From NCBI RefSeq assembly GCF_030211955.1, contig NZ_JASODI010000012.1, forward strand, positions 1 to 64,000: DNA of 64,000 bases, given 5' to 3'. Shown here one piece after another: positions 27,248 through 36,061 of this stretch; positions within the stretch are counted from its first letter, which is position 1; each line of letters opens with the position of its first letter. The notes beneath the pieces were generated by a model that saw only the letters and a program-made list of their open reading frames with translations, was not told the DNA's origin and did no database searches. Source of the DNA: Corynebacterium frankenforstense (GTDB taxonomy: Bacteria > Actinomycetota > Actinomycetes > Mycobacteriales > Mycobacteriaceae). The translations under genes and the position numbers were made by a program.

Positions 27248-27919
27248 GTGGCAGGACAGGTGGGACGCCCCCGCAAGCAGAGCCCGCGGCGCCGGGGAGC
27301 GACGGCGCGCGAGGAGATCCTCGACGCGGCCAGTGAGCTGTTCACCCGCCAGGGCTTCGCCACCACCTCCACCCACCAGATCGCCGACGCCGTCGGCATC
27401 CGGCAGGCCTCGCTGTACTACCACTTCCCGTCGAAGACCGAGATCTTCCTGACACTCTTGAAGTCCACGATCGAGCCCTCGGTGAAGCTGGCCGAGCAGC
27501 TGGCCGCCACCGACGAGCCCGCGCCGCTGCGGCTGTGGGCGATGGTGGCCGCCGAGGCGCGGCTGCTTCTGGTCACCCGGTGGAACGTCGGGCGGCTCTA
27601 CCAGCTGCCCGTGGCCGCCTCCGAGGAGTTCGCCGAGTACCACGCCCAGCGCGCGGAGCTGGCGGAGTCCTTCCGGACGCTGGCCGCCGAGCTGGTCGGC
27701 GAGGACGACCCCCGCCTGACGCTCCCCTTCCACCTGGCGATGAGCGCGATCGAGATGCGCGACAACATGGGCACCCCCGCCGCCGACGCCGGGGCCGACG
27801 AGCTGCCGCAGATCGCGGTCACACTCGCCGACGCGGCGCTCGACGTGCTGCACACCGAGCTGCCGGAGGGCCGCGGTCCCCGCACCGTGGCCCTCCTGAA
27901 GGGGTTCGCCGGCGACTAG
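27248..27919 (+). CDS. amtR: AmtR, TetR-family regulator of nitrogen control
   Basis: 223 residues. The N-terminal helix-turn-helix (REEILDAASELFTRQGFATTSTHQIADAVGIRQASLYYHFPSKTEIF, about residues 21-67) and the ligand domain (VGRLYQLPVAASEEFAEYH) follow C. glutamicum AmtR almost residue by residue. AmtR represses amt, gln, glt and urea genes when nitrogen is plentiful and is released by adenylylated GlnK. A strong ribosome site, AGGAGG, precedes GTG 27248. The position next to purH is also that of C. glutamicum. Confidence 0.93.
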   Translation: MAGQVGRPRKQSPRRRGATAREEILDAASELFTRQGFATTSTHQIADAVGIRQASLYYHFPSKTEIFLTLLKSTIEPSVKLAEQLAATDEPAPLRLWAMVAAEARLLLVTRWNVGRLYQLPVAASEEFAEYHAQRAELAESFRTLAAELVGEDDPRLTLPFHLAMSAIEMRDNMGTPAADAGADELPQIAVTLADAALDVLHTELPEGRGPRTVALLKGFAGD

Positions 27920-27940
27920 CGCCGGCGGCTGGCGCGCTAG
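27916..27940. terminator. Shared dyad over the amtR and purH stop codons
   Basis: CTAGCGCC (27916-27923) and GGCGCGCTAG (27931-27940) form an imperfect inverted repeat that includes both converging TAG stops. It could terminate in both directions; it lacks a long T-run. Confidence 0.4.
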
Positions 27941-29514
27941 TGCGCGAAGTGGCGCGCGCCGGTCAGGTACATCGTCACGCCGGCCTTCTCGGCCGCGGCG
28001 ATGACCTCATCGTCACGGATCGAGCCGCCCGGCTGGACGACGGCCTTCACACCGGCGTTGGCCAGCACCTCGAAGCCGTCCGCGAACGGGAAGAAGGCGT
28101 CCGAGGCGCCGACGGAGCCGCGGGCGCGCTCGTTGCCCTCGCCGCCGAGGGTGTTGGCGCGCTCGACGGCAAGCTTGGCCGAGTCGACGCGGTTGACCTG
28201 GCCCATGCCGGCGCCGACGGTCGCACCGTCGTGGGCCAGCAGGATGGCGTTGGACTTCACCGCGCGCACGGCGTGCCAGGCGAAGGCGAGGTCCTTCAGG
28301 GTCGCCTCGTCGGCGGGCTCGCCTGCGGCCAGGGTCCAGTTGGCCGGGTCGTCGCCGTCGGCGTGCAGGATGTCGCGCTCCTGGACGAGCGCGCCGCCGG
28401 AGATCTGCTTGACCTCGAAGCCGGCGCGCTCGGGCGCCTCGGCCTCGATGATGCGCAGGTTCTTCTTGGTCTCGAGCAGCTCGCGGGCCTCCGGCTCGTA
28501 GCCGGGGGCGACGATGACCTCGGTGAAGACCGGCTTGACCTGCTCGGCCATTTCGAGGGTGACCGTGCGGTTGGCGGCGATGACTCCGCCGTAGGCGCTC
28601 ATCGGGTCGCAGGCGTGGGCCTTCTTGTGGGCGTCTGCGATGGAGACGTCCGAGATGGCGATGCCGCACGGGTTGGCGTGCTTGATCACCGCCACGCAGG
28701 CGTCCTCGTGGTCCCAGGCCGCGCGCCACGCGGCGTCGGCGTCCTGGTAGTTGTTGTAGCTCATCTCCTTGCCGTGGTACTGCTTCGCGCCGGCCAGCCC
28801 GCCGCCGGCCGGGTCGCGGTAGAGCGCGGCGGCCTGGTGCGGGTTCTCGCCGTAGCGCAGCTCGCGGACCAGCTCGTGGGCCTGGCCGCGCCAGCCCGGG
28901 AAGGCCTGGTCCTCGCCGCGGGTCTGCTCGGACAGCCAGCCGGCGACGGCGACGTCGTACTCGGCGGTGTGGCGGAAGGCCGCGGCGGCCAGCTCCGTGC
29001 GCTCGGCGAGGGTGAAGCCGCCGGCCTTGGCGGCCTCGACGGCGTCGCCGTAGCGGGCCGGATCGACGACCACGGCCACCGACGGGTGGTTCTTCGCGGC
29101 GGCGCGCACCATGGACGGGCCTCCGATGTCGATCTTCTCGACGCAGTCGTCGAAGCCGGCGCCCGAGGCGACGGTCTCGGCGAACGGGTAGAGGTTGACC
29201 ACCACGAGCTGGAAGGCCTCGACGCCGAGCTCCTCGAGCTGGGCGAGGTGCTCCGGCTTGCGGGTGTCGGCGAGGATGCCGGCGTGCACCTTCGGGTGCA
29301 GGGTCTTCACGCGGCCCTCGAGGCACTCGGGGAAGCCGGTGAGCTCCTCGACGCGGGTGACGTCCACACCGGCGTCGGCGATGCGGGCGGCGGTCGAGCC
29401 GGTCGAGACGATCTCGACGCCGGCCTCGGCCAAGCCGCGGGCGAGGTCCTCCAGGCCGGTCTTCTCGTAGACGCTGATCAGTGCGCGCTTGATGGGCTTG
29501 CGGTCTTCGGTCAT
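27937..29514 (-). CDS. purH: AICAR formyltransferase / IMP cyclohydrolase
   Basis: 525 residues. The N-terminal IMP cyclohydrolase half contains [15 protein letters not shown] and VSTGSTA. The C-terminal AICAR transformylase half contains [27 protein letters not shown] and [18 protein letters not shown]. It performs the last two steps of IMP synthesis. ATG 29514 follows the ribosome site AAGGAAGTG. An upstream frame through purN is not used. The 53-nt gap to purN suggests a purN-purH operon. Confidence 0.97.
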   Translation of the reverse strand: MTEDRKPIKRALISVYEKTGLEDLARGLAEAGVEIVSTGSTAARIADAGVDVTRVEELTGFPECLEGRVKTLHPKVHAGILADTRKPEHLAQLEELGVEAFQLVVVNLYPFAETVASGAGFDDCVEKIDIGGPSMVRAAAKNHPSVAVVVDPARYGDAVEAAKAGGFTLAERTELAAAAFRHTAEYDVAVAGWLSEQTRGEDQAFPGWRGQAHELVRELRYGENPHQAAALYRDPAGGGLAGAKQYHGKEMSYNNYQDADAAWRAAWDHEDACVAVIKHANPCGIAISDVSIADAHKKAHACDPMSAYGGVIAANRTVTLEMAEQVKPVFTEVIVAPGYEPEARELLETKKNLRIIEAEAPERAGFEVKQISGGALVQERDILHADGDDPANWTLAAGEPADEATLKDLAFAWHAVRAVKSNAILLAHDGATVGAGMGQVNRVDSAKLAVERANTLGGEGNERARGSVGASDAFFPFADGFEVLANAGVKAVVQPGGSIRDDEVIAAAEKAGVTMYLTGARHFAH

Positions 29515-29567
29515 GGGGCAGACACTTCCTTGGGTCGTTCGGGTGGGGGTCGTCTCGCTCACGCGGG

Positions 29568-30146
29568 TCAGTCGGGGCTGGCCCCGGCGCGGTGGAAGCC
29601 CTCGAGGACGGAGACGATGAGGCGGCGCTCGACCTTCTTGATGCGCTCGTGCAGCTCGGCCTCGTCCTCCCCGTCGACGACTTCGACGGGCTTCTGGGCG
29701 ATGATCGGGCCGGTGTCCACACCGGCGTCGACGAAGTGCACGGTCGATCCGGTCACCTTCACCCCGTAGGCCAGCGCGTCGCGCACGGCGTGGGCGCCCG
29801 GGAAGGAGGGCAGCAGCGCGGGGTGGGTGTTGACGGTGCGCCCGCCGAAGCGGTCGAGGAAGGGCGCACCGAGGATCTTCATGAATCCGGCGGAGACCAC
29901 GTAGTCGGGCGCGGCGGCCTCGACGGTGTCTGCGAGCCGGCCGTTCCAGGCGTCCCGGTCCCCCTCGAGCGGGACGGTCAGGGCCTCTATCCCCGCACGC
30001 CCGGCGCGCTGAAGCGCGGGGCAGTCCTTGTCCGCGACGACGCGGACGATCCGGTAGGCGGTGCCCTGGTGGTCGATCAGCGACTGCAGCAGCGTGCCGG
30101 TTCCGGAGACGAGTACGACGATGTTCAGCGGATCCCTGAATGTCAC
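29568..30146 (-). CDS. purN: Phosphoribosylglycinamide formyltransferase
   Basis: 192 residues. [15 protein letters not shown] begins the fold, with the phosphate-binding SGTGTLL loop. [20 protein letters not shown] and [19 protein letters not shown] contain the catalytic Asn/His and Asp. It formylates GAR with 10-formyl-THF. GTG 30146 lies 7 nt after a TAGGCT box. Confidence 0.96.
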   Translation of the reverse strand: MTFRDPLNIVVLVSGTGTLLQSLIDHQGTAYRIVRVVADKDCPALQRAGRAGIEALTVPLEGDRDAWNGRLADTVEAAAPDYVVSAGFMKILGAPFLDRFGGRTVNTHPALLPSFPGAHAVRDALAYGVKVTGSTVHFVDAGVDTGPIIAQKPVEVVDGEDEAELHERIKKVERRLIVSVLEGFHRAGASPD

Positions 30147-30159
30147 GGCTCACAGCCTA
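30144..30159 (-). promoter_or_regulatory. -10 TAGGCT and leaderless start of purN-purH
   Basis: TAGGCT on the minus strand (30159-30154), 7 nt, then GTG 30146. Confidence 0.55.
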
Positions 30160-30198
30160 GCGCGTCGGCCTGTCCCCTCCCCCGGCCGGGTCAGGCGC

Positions 30199-31992
30199 TC
30201 AGTCGCGCGGCTGCGGGGACTGCGGGTCCTCGCCCGCGTCCGCGCCGTCGGAGTCGACGGGAGTGTCCTCCTGGAAGTCCTCGTAGAAGCCCTCGAAATC
30301 GGGCTCGGCAGGTTCGGTGGGTTCGGCGGGCGCGGTGTCCGGGGTGGACTCGGCGTCGGCGCCGGTTTCGGAGTCGGCGTCGGCGTCGGCGTCGGAGTCG
30401 AGGAGCTCACTGACCGGGACGGCCTCGCCGCGCGGGGCGGCGTCGGTGTCGGTGGCGGTGTCCTCGGGGTCCCCGTCCGGGTCGGCGTCGTCCGCGTTGG
30501 TGTCGGCCTCGACGTCCTCGACCTCATCGGCCTCGGCGTCGGTGTCGTCATCGGCCTCGTCGACGACCTCACCGTCGACCGGCTCCGCGTCCTCGTCCCC
30601 GTCCTCTTCATCCTGCGCCGCGCGCTCGTCGGCGGCGAGGGCGTCCGCGGAGAGCGTGTCGGCCAGGCGGCGGCGCCGGATCTCGGCCAGGCCCGCGGCC
30701 ACGAGCCCGACCACGCCGAGCCACACGGCGGCGAGCAGACCTGCCAGCCAGGCCATCGGGCCCGTGGGACCGTAGACGCCCATCTCGCCGCCGGCGAGGT
30801 AGCAGGCCGCCCACGCGAAGACCCCGGCGAAGGCGGCCCCGGCGAGCGCCTCACGCCAGTCGGGCAGACGCCGGTAGGCCAGCCACGCACCGGCCAGGGC
30901 CGGCAGCAGCAGGAAGACCATCGCCCAGGCGGGCATCTCGGCGGGCACCGCGGAGAAGACCGGCAGCGGCGGCAGCGGCACCAGGTGCACCGAGAACAGC
31001 GAGACCGAGGCCGCGCCCGCGTGCACCTCGGAGCCGAGCAGCACCGCGCCGGCGGAGATGACCGCGTTGGGCAGGTACAGCAGGGTGATCAGCACGATCA
31101 GCAGCGCCTCGCCGACGCCGTGCGCGGAGGCGAAGATCTCGGCGACCTCGCCGCCGTGCAGGGCCAGGCCCAGCAGCCAGGCCACGAGCCCCGCGCCCGC
31201 GGTGAGGCCGAGGAACTTCGCCGCGGTGCGCGCGGCGTCGACAAGCCAGTCCGGGGAGCCGAAGCGGTGCGCCAGCGCCCGCCACAGGCGGGCGCGCATG
31301 CCGGTGACCAGAGCGCCGAGGTGGACGAGCAACGTGGCGAGCACGGCGTGGCCCACCGGGGGCAGGTCGACCGGGTAGACGGAGGCGGCGTCGTAGACCA
31401 TGAACAGCGCGATCAGGGTGAGCCCGAGCGGCAGCCCGACCACCCCGGCGGTGAGCACGCCCAGGTCCGCCAGGCTCACGCGGTCTTTCACCGCGCGGTG
31501 CACCCTGCGCGAGATCACCCACGCGAAGAGGATCGCCGGCACCAGCGGCACCACGCCGAGGGCCACCCCGTCAAGCGAGATCGGCGCGGCGTTGAGCACC
31601 AGCCAGGCGCTGCCCACGCTCGCCGGCAGGGCCGAGAGCGGCGTCGAGGTCACCAGCAGGGTGACCGCGGCGATCACGACGATCAGCAGCACCGCCACGA
31701 TGTGCGGCAGGATCGCCGTCGGCAGCTTGCGACGCAGGCGCACCGGCAGGCGCCAGGAGCGCTCGCTGACGGTGCGGGCGGTGTCCGTCGCGACGTCGGC
31801 ACGCGTGCCCACCCGTTCCGCCGAGCGCGGCGGGCGCCCCTCCTGCACGGGTTGGGTGCGCGGACGGCGCCGGGGCCGCTGGCGACCCCGGCCGGTGCGG
31901 CCGGAACGGGCTGTGGCGCGCACGTCGGGGCCGCCCCGGGCACCCCAGGGGCCGGCGGCGGTGCGCGGCGTGCGGTTGGACTGACGGTTCAT
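30199..31992 (-). CDS. DUF6350 polytopic membrane protein with acidic C-terminal tail
   Basis: 597 residues. A basic Arg-rich N-terminus (about 90 residues) is followed by some eleven or twelve hydrophobic helices between about 95 and 450, including LLYLPNAVISAGAVLLGSEVH and GPMAWLAGLLAAVWLG. The last 130 residues are almost pure Asp/Glu/Ala and low in complexity. It matches the actinobacterial DUF6350 group found next to purN; no function is known. I start at ATG 31992 (MNRQSNRTPR): the longer frame begins in non-coding sequence, and a CACAGT hexamer ends 7 nt upstream. Confidence 0.75.
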   Translation of the reverse strand: MNRQSNRTPRTAAGPWGARGGPDVRATARSGRTGRGRQRPRRRPRTQPVQEGRPPRSAERVGTRADVATDTARTVSERSWRLPVRLRRKLPTAILPHIVAVLLIVVIAAVTLLVTSTPLSALPASVGSAWLVLNAAPISLDGVALGVVPLVPAILFAWVISRRVHRAVKDRVSLADLGVLTAGVVGLPLGLTLIALFMVYDAASVYPVDLPPVGHAVLATLLVHLGALVTGMRARLWRALAHRFGSPDWLVDAARTAAKFLGLTAGAGLVAWLLGLALHGGEVAEIFASAHGVGEALLIVLITLLYLPNAVISAGAVLLGSEVHAGAASVSLFSVHLVPLPPLPVFSAVPAEMPAWAMVFLLLPALAGAWLAYRRLPDWREALAGAAFAGVFAWAACYLAGGEMGVYGPTGPMAWLAGLLAAVWLGVVGLVAAGLAEIRRRRLADTLSADALAADERAAQDEEDGDEDAEPVDGEVVDEADDDTDAEADEVEDVEADTNADDADPDGDPEDTATDTDAAPRGEAVPVSELLDSDADADADSETGADAESTPDTAPAEPTEPAEPDFEGFYEDFQEDTPVDSDGADAGEDPQSPQPRD

Positions 31993-32283
31993 CTCCTTTA
32001 CTGTGCCACGCCCGGGCGCCCCCGTGGCGGCGGCGCGCGCCCGCGCGAGGCGTTCACCACGGCTTCTCCGGTGGTCCGGGACAGTTCCGGTCACCGTCCT
32101 GTAACATTCCCCGGAGTGCGTGCGATAGGTCTTCTCCGCACACGCCCCCGAGCGGGCTTGCCCCCCTCAAATCGAGACGCTATTGTTATCCGGCGTAGAT
32201 AACGAGAAGGTCACGACGCGGTCACGGAATGTGATACATCCCAGGCCTGCAGTCGGAAAGAACGTGAGACGGAAGTAGGAACG
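31993..32283. promoter_or_regulatory. Divergent interval upstream of the M23 peptidase
   Basis: Contains a GTCAC-6 nt-GTAAC direct repeat (32090-32105) of the type bound by MtrA, and a perfect 6-bp inverted repeat GTTATC/GATAAC (32185-32190 and 32198-32203). A TGTGATACAT half-site resembling a GlxR/CRP site lies at about 32228-32237. No gene is seen. Confidence 0.35.
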
Positions 32284-32991
32284 TTGGGTAGGCACCGCAA
32301 GATCACCTCGGCCCAGACGACCAAGGGTCGTATCGCGCTCGTCGCCGCCACCGCCGGCACGGTCTCCACCGCCGGCATCGGCGGTGCGGCCGCCGCGACG
32401 ATGCAGAACCCGGCCGAGCAGGACGCGCACTCCTATGAGCTGGCCGCCGACGCGGCCACCATCGACGACGCGACCGCCGCCGAGGCTGCCCCGCAGATCC
32501 TCAACATCTCCGAGTTCAAGCCGGCCTCCGACATCCAGGACCAGCTGGGCAAGGCCGTCGCCTTCAACGACGAGCGCATGGCCGCCGACGCCGCCGCGCG
32601 CATGCCGCAGATCATCAAGCCCGCCGTGGGCTCCTTCACCTCCGGCTTCGGCGCGCGCTGGGGCACCGTCCACAACGGCGTGGACATCGCCAACGCCCTG
32701 GGCACCCCGATCGTGGCCGCCATGGACGGCGTCGTCATCGACGCGGGCCCGGCCTCCGGCTTCGGCAACTGGGTGCGCATCAAGCACGAGGACGGCACCA
32801 TCACCGTCTACGGCCACATGTCCACCATCGACGTGACCGTCGGCCAGCAGGTCACCGCCGGCACCAAGATCGCCGGCATGGGCTCCGAGGGCTTCTCCAC
32901 CGGCTCCCACCTCCACTTCGAGGTGCACCCCGCCGGCGGCGGCCCGATCGACCCGCTGCCCTGGCTCGCCGAGCGCGGCATCACGCTCTAA
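32284..32991 (+). CDS. Secreted M23 (LytM-type) peptidoglycan endopeptidase
   Basis: 235 residues. The N-terminal export signal (basic GRHRK..., hydrophobic IALVAATAGTVSTAGIGGAAA) is followed by an acidic linker and an M23 domain at about 112-225. The zinc ligands are visible: His130 and Asp134 in HNGVDIA, and HLH 209-211 in GSHLHFEV, with His178 in GHMS as catalytic partner. It cuts peptidoglycan cross-links outside the cell. It appears to start with TTG 32284 after AGGAACG, which is an unusual codon and might keep expression low. Confidence 0.9.
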   Translation: MGRHRKITSAQTTKGRIALVAATAGTVSTAGIGGAAAATMQNPAEQDAHSYELAADAATIDDATAAEAAPQILNISEFKPASDIQDQLGKAVAFNDERMAADAAARMPQIIKPAVGSFTSGFGARWGTVHNGVDIANALGTPIVAAMDGVVIDAGPASGFGNWVRIKHEDGTITVYGHMSTIDVTVGQQVTAGTKIAGMGSEGFSTGSHLHFEVHPAGGGPIDPLPWLAERGITL

Positions 32992-33026
32992 GCAGGTCTC
33001 ACCGCCGGGCCCCGCTCCCGGCCTCT

Positions 33027-33060
33027 CCCCCGCCCCTTTTCGGGACGGGGGCCTTCTCGT
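33027..33060 (+). terminator. Terminator of the M23 peptidase gene
   Basis: CCCCCGCCCC pairs with GGGACGGGGG around TTTTC, followed by CCTTCTCGT. It lies in the convergent gap with pcrA and may work in both directions. Confidence 0.55.
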
Positions 33061-33095
33061 ATCTGGGGGCCGATCCCCGGCCCCGCCCCCTCTGC

Positions 33096-35624
33096 CTACA
33101 GCTTCTCCATCGGCACGCCGCCGATGAGCATCAGGCGCACCGTGCCGGCCGAGCCGAAGTCGATGGTCACCGTCGCGCGCGGACCGCTGCCGTCGGCCGC
33201 GGTGACCGTGCCCAGCCCGTACTTGGCGTGGTTGACCCGGTCGCCCACCGCCAGGGTGAGGTGGTTGTTCTTCATCGACTGCTGGCGCTCGCGGTTGCGC
33301 CGCGCGCGCCCGCCCGAGCCCGATCCGGAGCCGGCGCCCGACCCGGACCGCGGGCCCGGGCCTCCGGCACCGGAGCGCGAACCGCCGTAGTAGCCGAGCC
33401 CCGAGGAACCCCAGGACGGCTCGGTCCAGCCGCCGGAGGGCTCCTCGCGCACCCAGTCGATCAGCTCGTCGGGGATCTCGCCGAGGAATCGGCTCGACGG
33501 GTTAGTCATCGGGTTGCCCCAGGAGCTGCGCACCAGCGCGCGGGTGATGTAGAGGCGGCGGCGGGCACGGGTGATGCCGACGTAGGCCAGGCGGCGCTCC
33601 TCGGCGAGCTCCTTCGGGTCGCCCAGGGCGCGCAGGTGCGGGAACTGCCCGTCCTCCCAGCCGGTCAGGAAGACCACGGGGAACTCCAGGCCCTTGGCGG
33701 TGTGCAGGGTCATCAGAGTGACCACGCCCTGCTCGTCGTCGGGGATCTGGTCGGCGTCGGCGACCAGGGAGACCCGCTCGAGGAAGGCCTGCAGGCTGCC
33801 CGGGGTGGGCTCGTCCTCCTCGAGCTCCGGGGCGGCCGAGCCGTCCATGGCCTGGTAGGCGGCCTCGTTGGCGGCCTGGGAGGAGAACTCGCGGGCCACG
33901 GAGACCAGCTCGTTGAGGTTGTCCAGGCGCGCGCCGTCCTGCGGGTCGTTGGAGGCCTCCAGCTCCGCCTTGTATCCGGTGGCGTCGAGGATGCGGGCGA
34001 CCAGGTCGCCGATGGCCGGCAGCCCGGTGTCCGGGTCGACCAGCTGCTCGGCCTCGGCGCGCAGGCCGTCCATCAGCTCGACGAAGCGGCCGATGGCGTT
34101 GCGCCCGCGCGAGCCGAGCATGGAGATCTTGCCCTCGGCGGCGTCGCGCAGCGCCTCGCCGAAGGAGATCCCGGCGTTCTCGGCGTGCAGGGCGACGAAG
34201 GACTGCGCCCGGTCGCCCACGCCGCGCTTGGGGGTGTTGACGATGCGCCGCAGGCTGACCGTGTCGTCCGGGTTGTCCAGCACGCGCAGGTAGGCCACGA
34301 GGTCGCGGATCTCGCGACGCTCGTAGAACCGGGTGCCGCCGACGACCTTGTAGGGGATGCCGGAGCGGATGAAGATGTCCTCGAGCGCGCGCGAGGCGTT
34401 GTTGGTCCGGTACATCACGGCGATGTCGGAGTAGGCGGTGCCGCGCTCGGCCAGCGAGTCGATCTCGGCGGCGATGTAGCGCGCCTCGTCGTGCTCGTTG
34501 TCGGCGACGTAGCCGGTGATCCGCTCGCCCTCGCCGAGCGCGGTCCACAGCTTCTTCTCGCGGCGGTGCTCGTTGCGCGAGATCACGGAGTTCGCCGCGT
34601 CCAGGATCGTCTGCGTGGAGCGGTAGTTCTGCTCGAGCAGGATCGTCTCGGCCTGCGGGAAGTCGCGCTCGAACTCCTCGATGTTGCGGATGGTCGCCCC
34701 GCGGAAGGCGTAGATGGACTGGTCGGAGTCGCCGACCACGCACAGCTCGCCGGCGTCCTCGCCGCGGCCGACGAGGGTGGAGACGAGCTCGTACTGGGCG
34801 TGGTTGGTGTCCTGGTACTCGTCGATGAGCACGTGGCGGAAGCGGCGCCGGTAGTACTCGGTGACCTCGGGGTGCTCGCGGAAGACGCGCACGACCTCGC
34901 CGATCAGGTCGTCGAAGTCGACGGCGTTGGCCCGGCGCAGGCGCGCCTGGTACTCGGCGTAGACGGCGGCGACGGTGGACTCGAAGGGGTTGCGGGTGTT
35001 GCCCGCGTCCTCGATGGCCTGGGCGGGGTCGACCAGCTCGTTCTTCAGGTTCGAGATCTGGTTGGCCAGGGTGCGCGCGGTGAACTTCTTCAGGTCCAGC
35101 CGCATGTCCTTGGCGATCATGGTCAACAGCCGGCGAGAGTCGTCCGAGTCGTAGATGGTGAAGTTCGAGTTCAGCCCCTCGACCAGCTGCGCCTGGGCGC
35201 GCAGGATGCGCACGCACACCGAGTGGAAGGTGGCCACCCACATCCGCTCGGCGACGGGGCCGACCAGGTCGGCCACGCGCTCGCGCATCTCGGCGGCCGC
35301 CTTGTTGGTGAAGGTGATGGCCAGCACCTGCCAGGGGTTCACCCCGCGCACGCGCATCAGGTAGGCGATGCGCCGGGTGAGCACGGCGGTCTTGCCGGAG
35401 CCCGCGCCCGCCACGATGAGCAGCGGCCCGCCGGCGTGCTCCACGGCGGCGCGCTGGGCGGGGTTGAGCCCCTCGACCAGGTCCGCCCCGCTTGCCGACG
35501 TCGCGTCCGTGCGCGTCGGCGCGGACGTGCGGGTCGGCGCGGGGGCGTCGGCGCGCCCGCGGGCGCGGGCGAAAGGGTTGTCGGCGGCGTGGGCTCGGGG
35601 CTGCTGCGGCTGCGGGTTGTCCAT
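33096..35624 (-). CDS. pcrA: UvrD/PcrA-type DNA helicase
   Basis: 842 residues, superfamily 1A. The Walker A is AGAGSGKTAVLTRR (about 73-86), the Walker B region IDEYQDTNHAQYELV, motif III VVGDSDQSIYAFRGA, and the final motif YVGITRARRRLYI. A Gly/Ser-rich linker (GSGAGSGSGSGGRARRNRER) leads to the C-terminal Tudor-like domain GDRVNHAKYGLGTV, which contacts RNA polymerase in PcrA. ATG 35624 lies 10 nt after a TAGGTT box. It is divergent from csm with promoters only 50 bp apart. Confidence 0.95.
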   Translation of the reverse strand: MDNPQPQQPRAHAADNPFARARGRADAPAPTRTSAPTRTDATSASGADLVEGLNPAQRAAVEHAGGPLLIVAGAGSGKTAVLTRRIAYLMRVRGVNPWQVLAITFTNKAAAEMRERVADLVGPVAERMWVATFHSVCVRILRAQAQLVEGLNSNFTIYDSDDSRRLLTMIAKDMRLDLKKFTARTLANQISNLKNELVDPAQAIEDAGNTRNPFESTVAAVYAEYQARLRRANAVDFDDLIGEVVRVFREHPEVTEYYRRRFRHVLIDEYQDTNHAQYELVSTLVGRGEDAGELCVVGDSDQSIYAFRGATIRNIEEFERDFPQAETILLEQNYRSTQTILDAANSVISRNEHRREKKLWTALGEGERITGYVADNEHDEARYIAAEIDSLAERGTAYSDIAVMYRTNNASRALEDIFIRSGIPYKVVGGTRFYERREIRDLVAYLRVLDNPDDTVSLRRIVNTPKRGVGDRAQSFVALHAENAGISFGEALRDAAEGKISMLGSRGRNAIGRFVELMDGLRAEAEQLVDPDTGLPAIGDLVARILDATGYKAELEASNDPQDGARLDNLNELVSVAREFSSQAANEAAYQAMDGSAAPELEEDEPTPGSLQAFLERVSLVADADQIPDDEQGVVTLMTLHTAKGLEFPVVFLTGWEDGQFPHLRALGDPKELAEERRLAYVGITRARRRLYITRALVRSSWGNPMTNPSSRFLGEIPDELIDWVREEPSGGWTEPSWGSSGLGYYGGSRSGAGGPGPRSGSGAGSGSGSGGRARRNRERQQSMKNNHLTLAVGDRVNHAKYGLGTVTAADGSGPRATVTIDFGSAGTVRLMLIGGVPMEKL

Positions 35625-35688
35625 GATGGATCCCAACCTACCCGGTGGCCGGGGCGGGACCGGAGGGGCCGCTCACCTGCGGGCGTGG

Positions 35689-35704
35689 CATGATGATGGA
35701 CATG
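35689..35704 (+). promoter_or_regulatory. -10 CATGAT and leaderless start of csm
   Basis: CATGAT (35689-35694), 7 nt, ATG 35702. The minus-strand TAGGTT box of pcrA (35640-35635) lies about 50 bp away. Confidence 0.45.
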
Positions 35705-36001
35705 TCTGACTCCCCGGCACCCGACCTCTCCCCCACCGGCACCGACGATCCGCTCTCGGACGCTCAGATCCAGGAGTACCGCGCGGAGATCAACCGGCTC
35801 GACGAGGAGATCCTCGCCGCCGTCAAGCGGCGCACGCAGATTTCCCGGGCGGTGGGCAAGGCTCGCATGGGCTCGGGCGGCACCCGCCTGGTGCACACCC
35901 GCGAGGTGGCCATCATCAACCAGTTCCGCGGGGAGCTCGGCGAGGAGGGCCCGGAGCTCGCCGCCATCCTGCTGCGCCTCGGGCGCGGCCGCCTCGGCTA
36001 G
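35702..36001 (+). CDS. csm: Chorismate mutase (AroQ type)
   Basis: 99 residues. The helical AroQ fold core is IQEYRAEINRLDEEILAAVKRRTQISRAVGKARM, with the catalytic Arg and Lys, and LVHTREVAIINQF in the second helix. It converts chorismate to prephenate. In C. glutamicum and mycobacteria the small mutase is activated by its complex with DAHP synthase. No aro gene is adjacent. ATG 35702 follows the CATGAT box by 7 nt. Confidence 0.9.
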   Translation: MSDSPAPDLSPTGTDDPLSDAQIQEYRAEINRLDEEILAAVKRRTQISRAVGKARMGSGGTRLVHTREVAIINQFRGELGEEGPELAAILLRLGRGRLG

Positions 36002-36026
36002 GTTCCGCGGCCTACGCCGCGGAACC
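36001..36026. terminator. Bidirectional hairpin between csm and gabD
   Basis: A perfect 10-bp stem GGTTCCGCGG/CCGCGGAACC with a 6-nt loop lies between the convergent genes. It has no T-run. Confidence 0.5.
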
Positions 36027-36061
36027 GGGGCAGGCGGAACCGGATCAGCGGAGGGGCTGAT

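Noticed and set aside
27937..30153. One continuous frame that joins purH to sequence antisense to or overlapping purN
   Set aside because: The purH family start ([14 protein letters not shown]) and its ribosome site place the beginning at 29514. The upstream part is not PurH-like and purN occupies another frame, so this is not a fusion.
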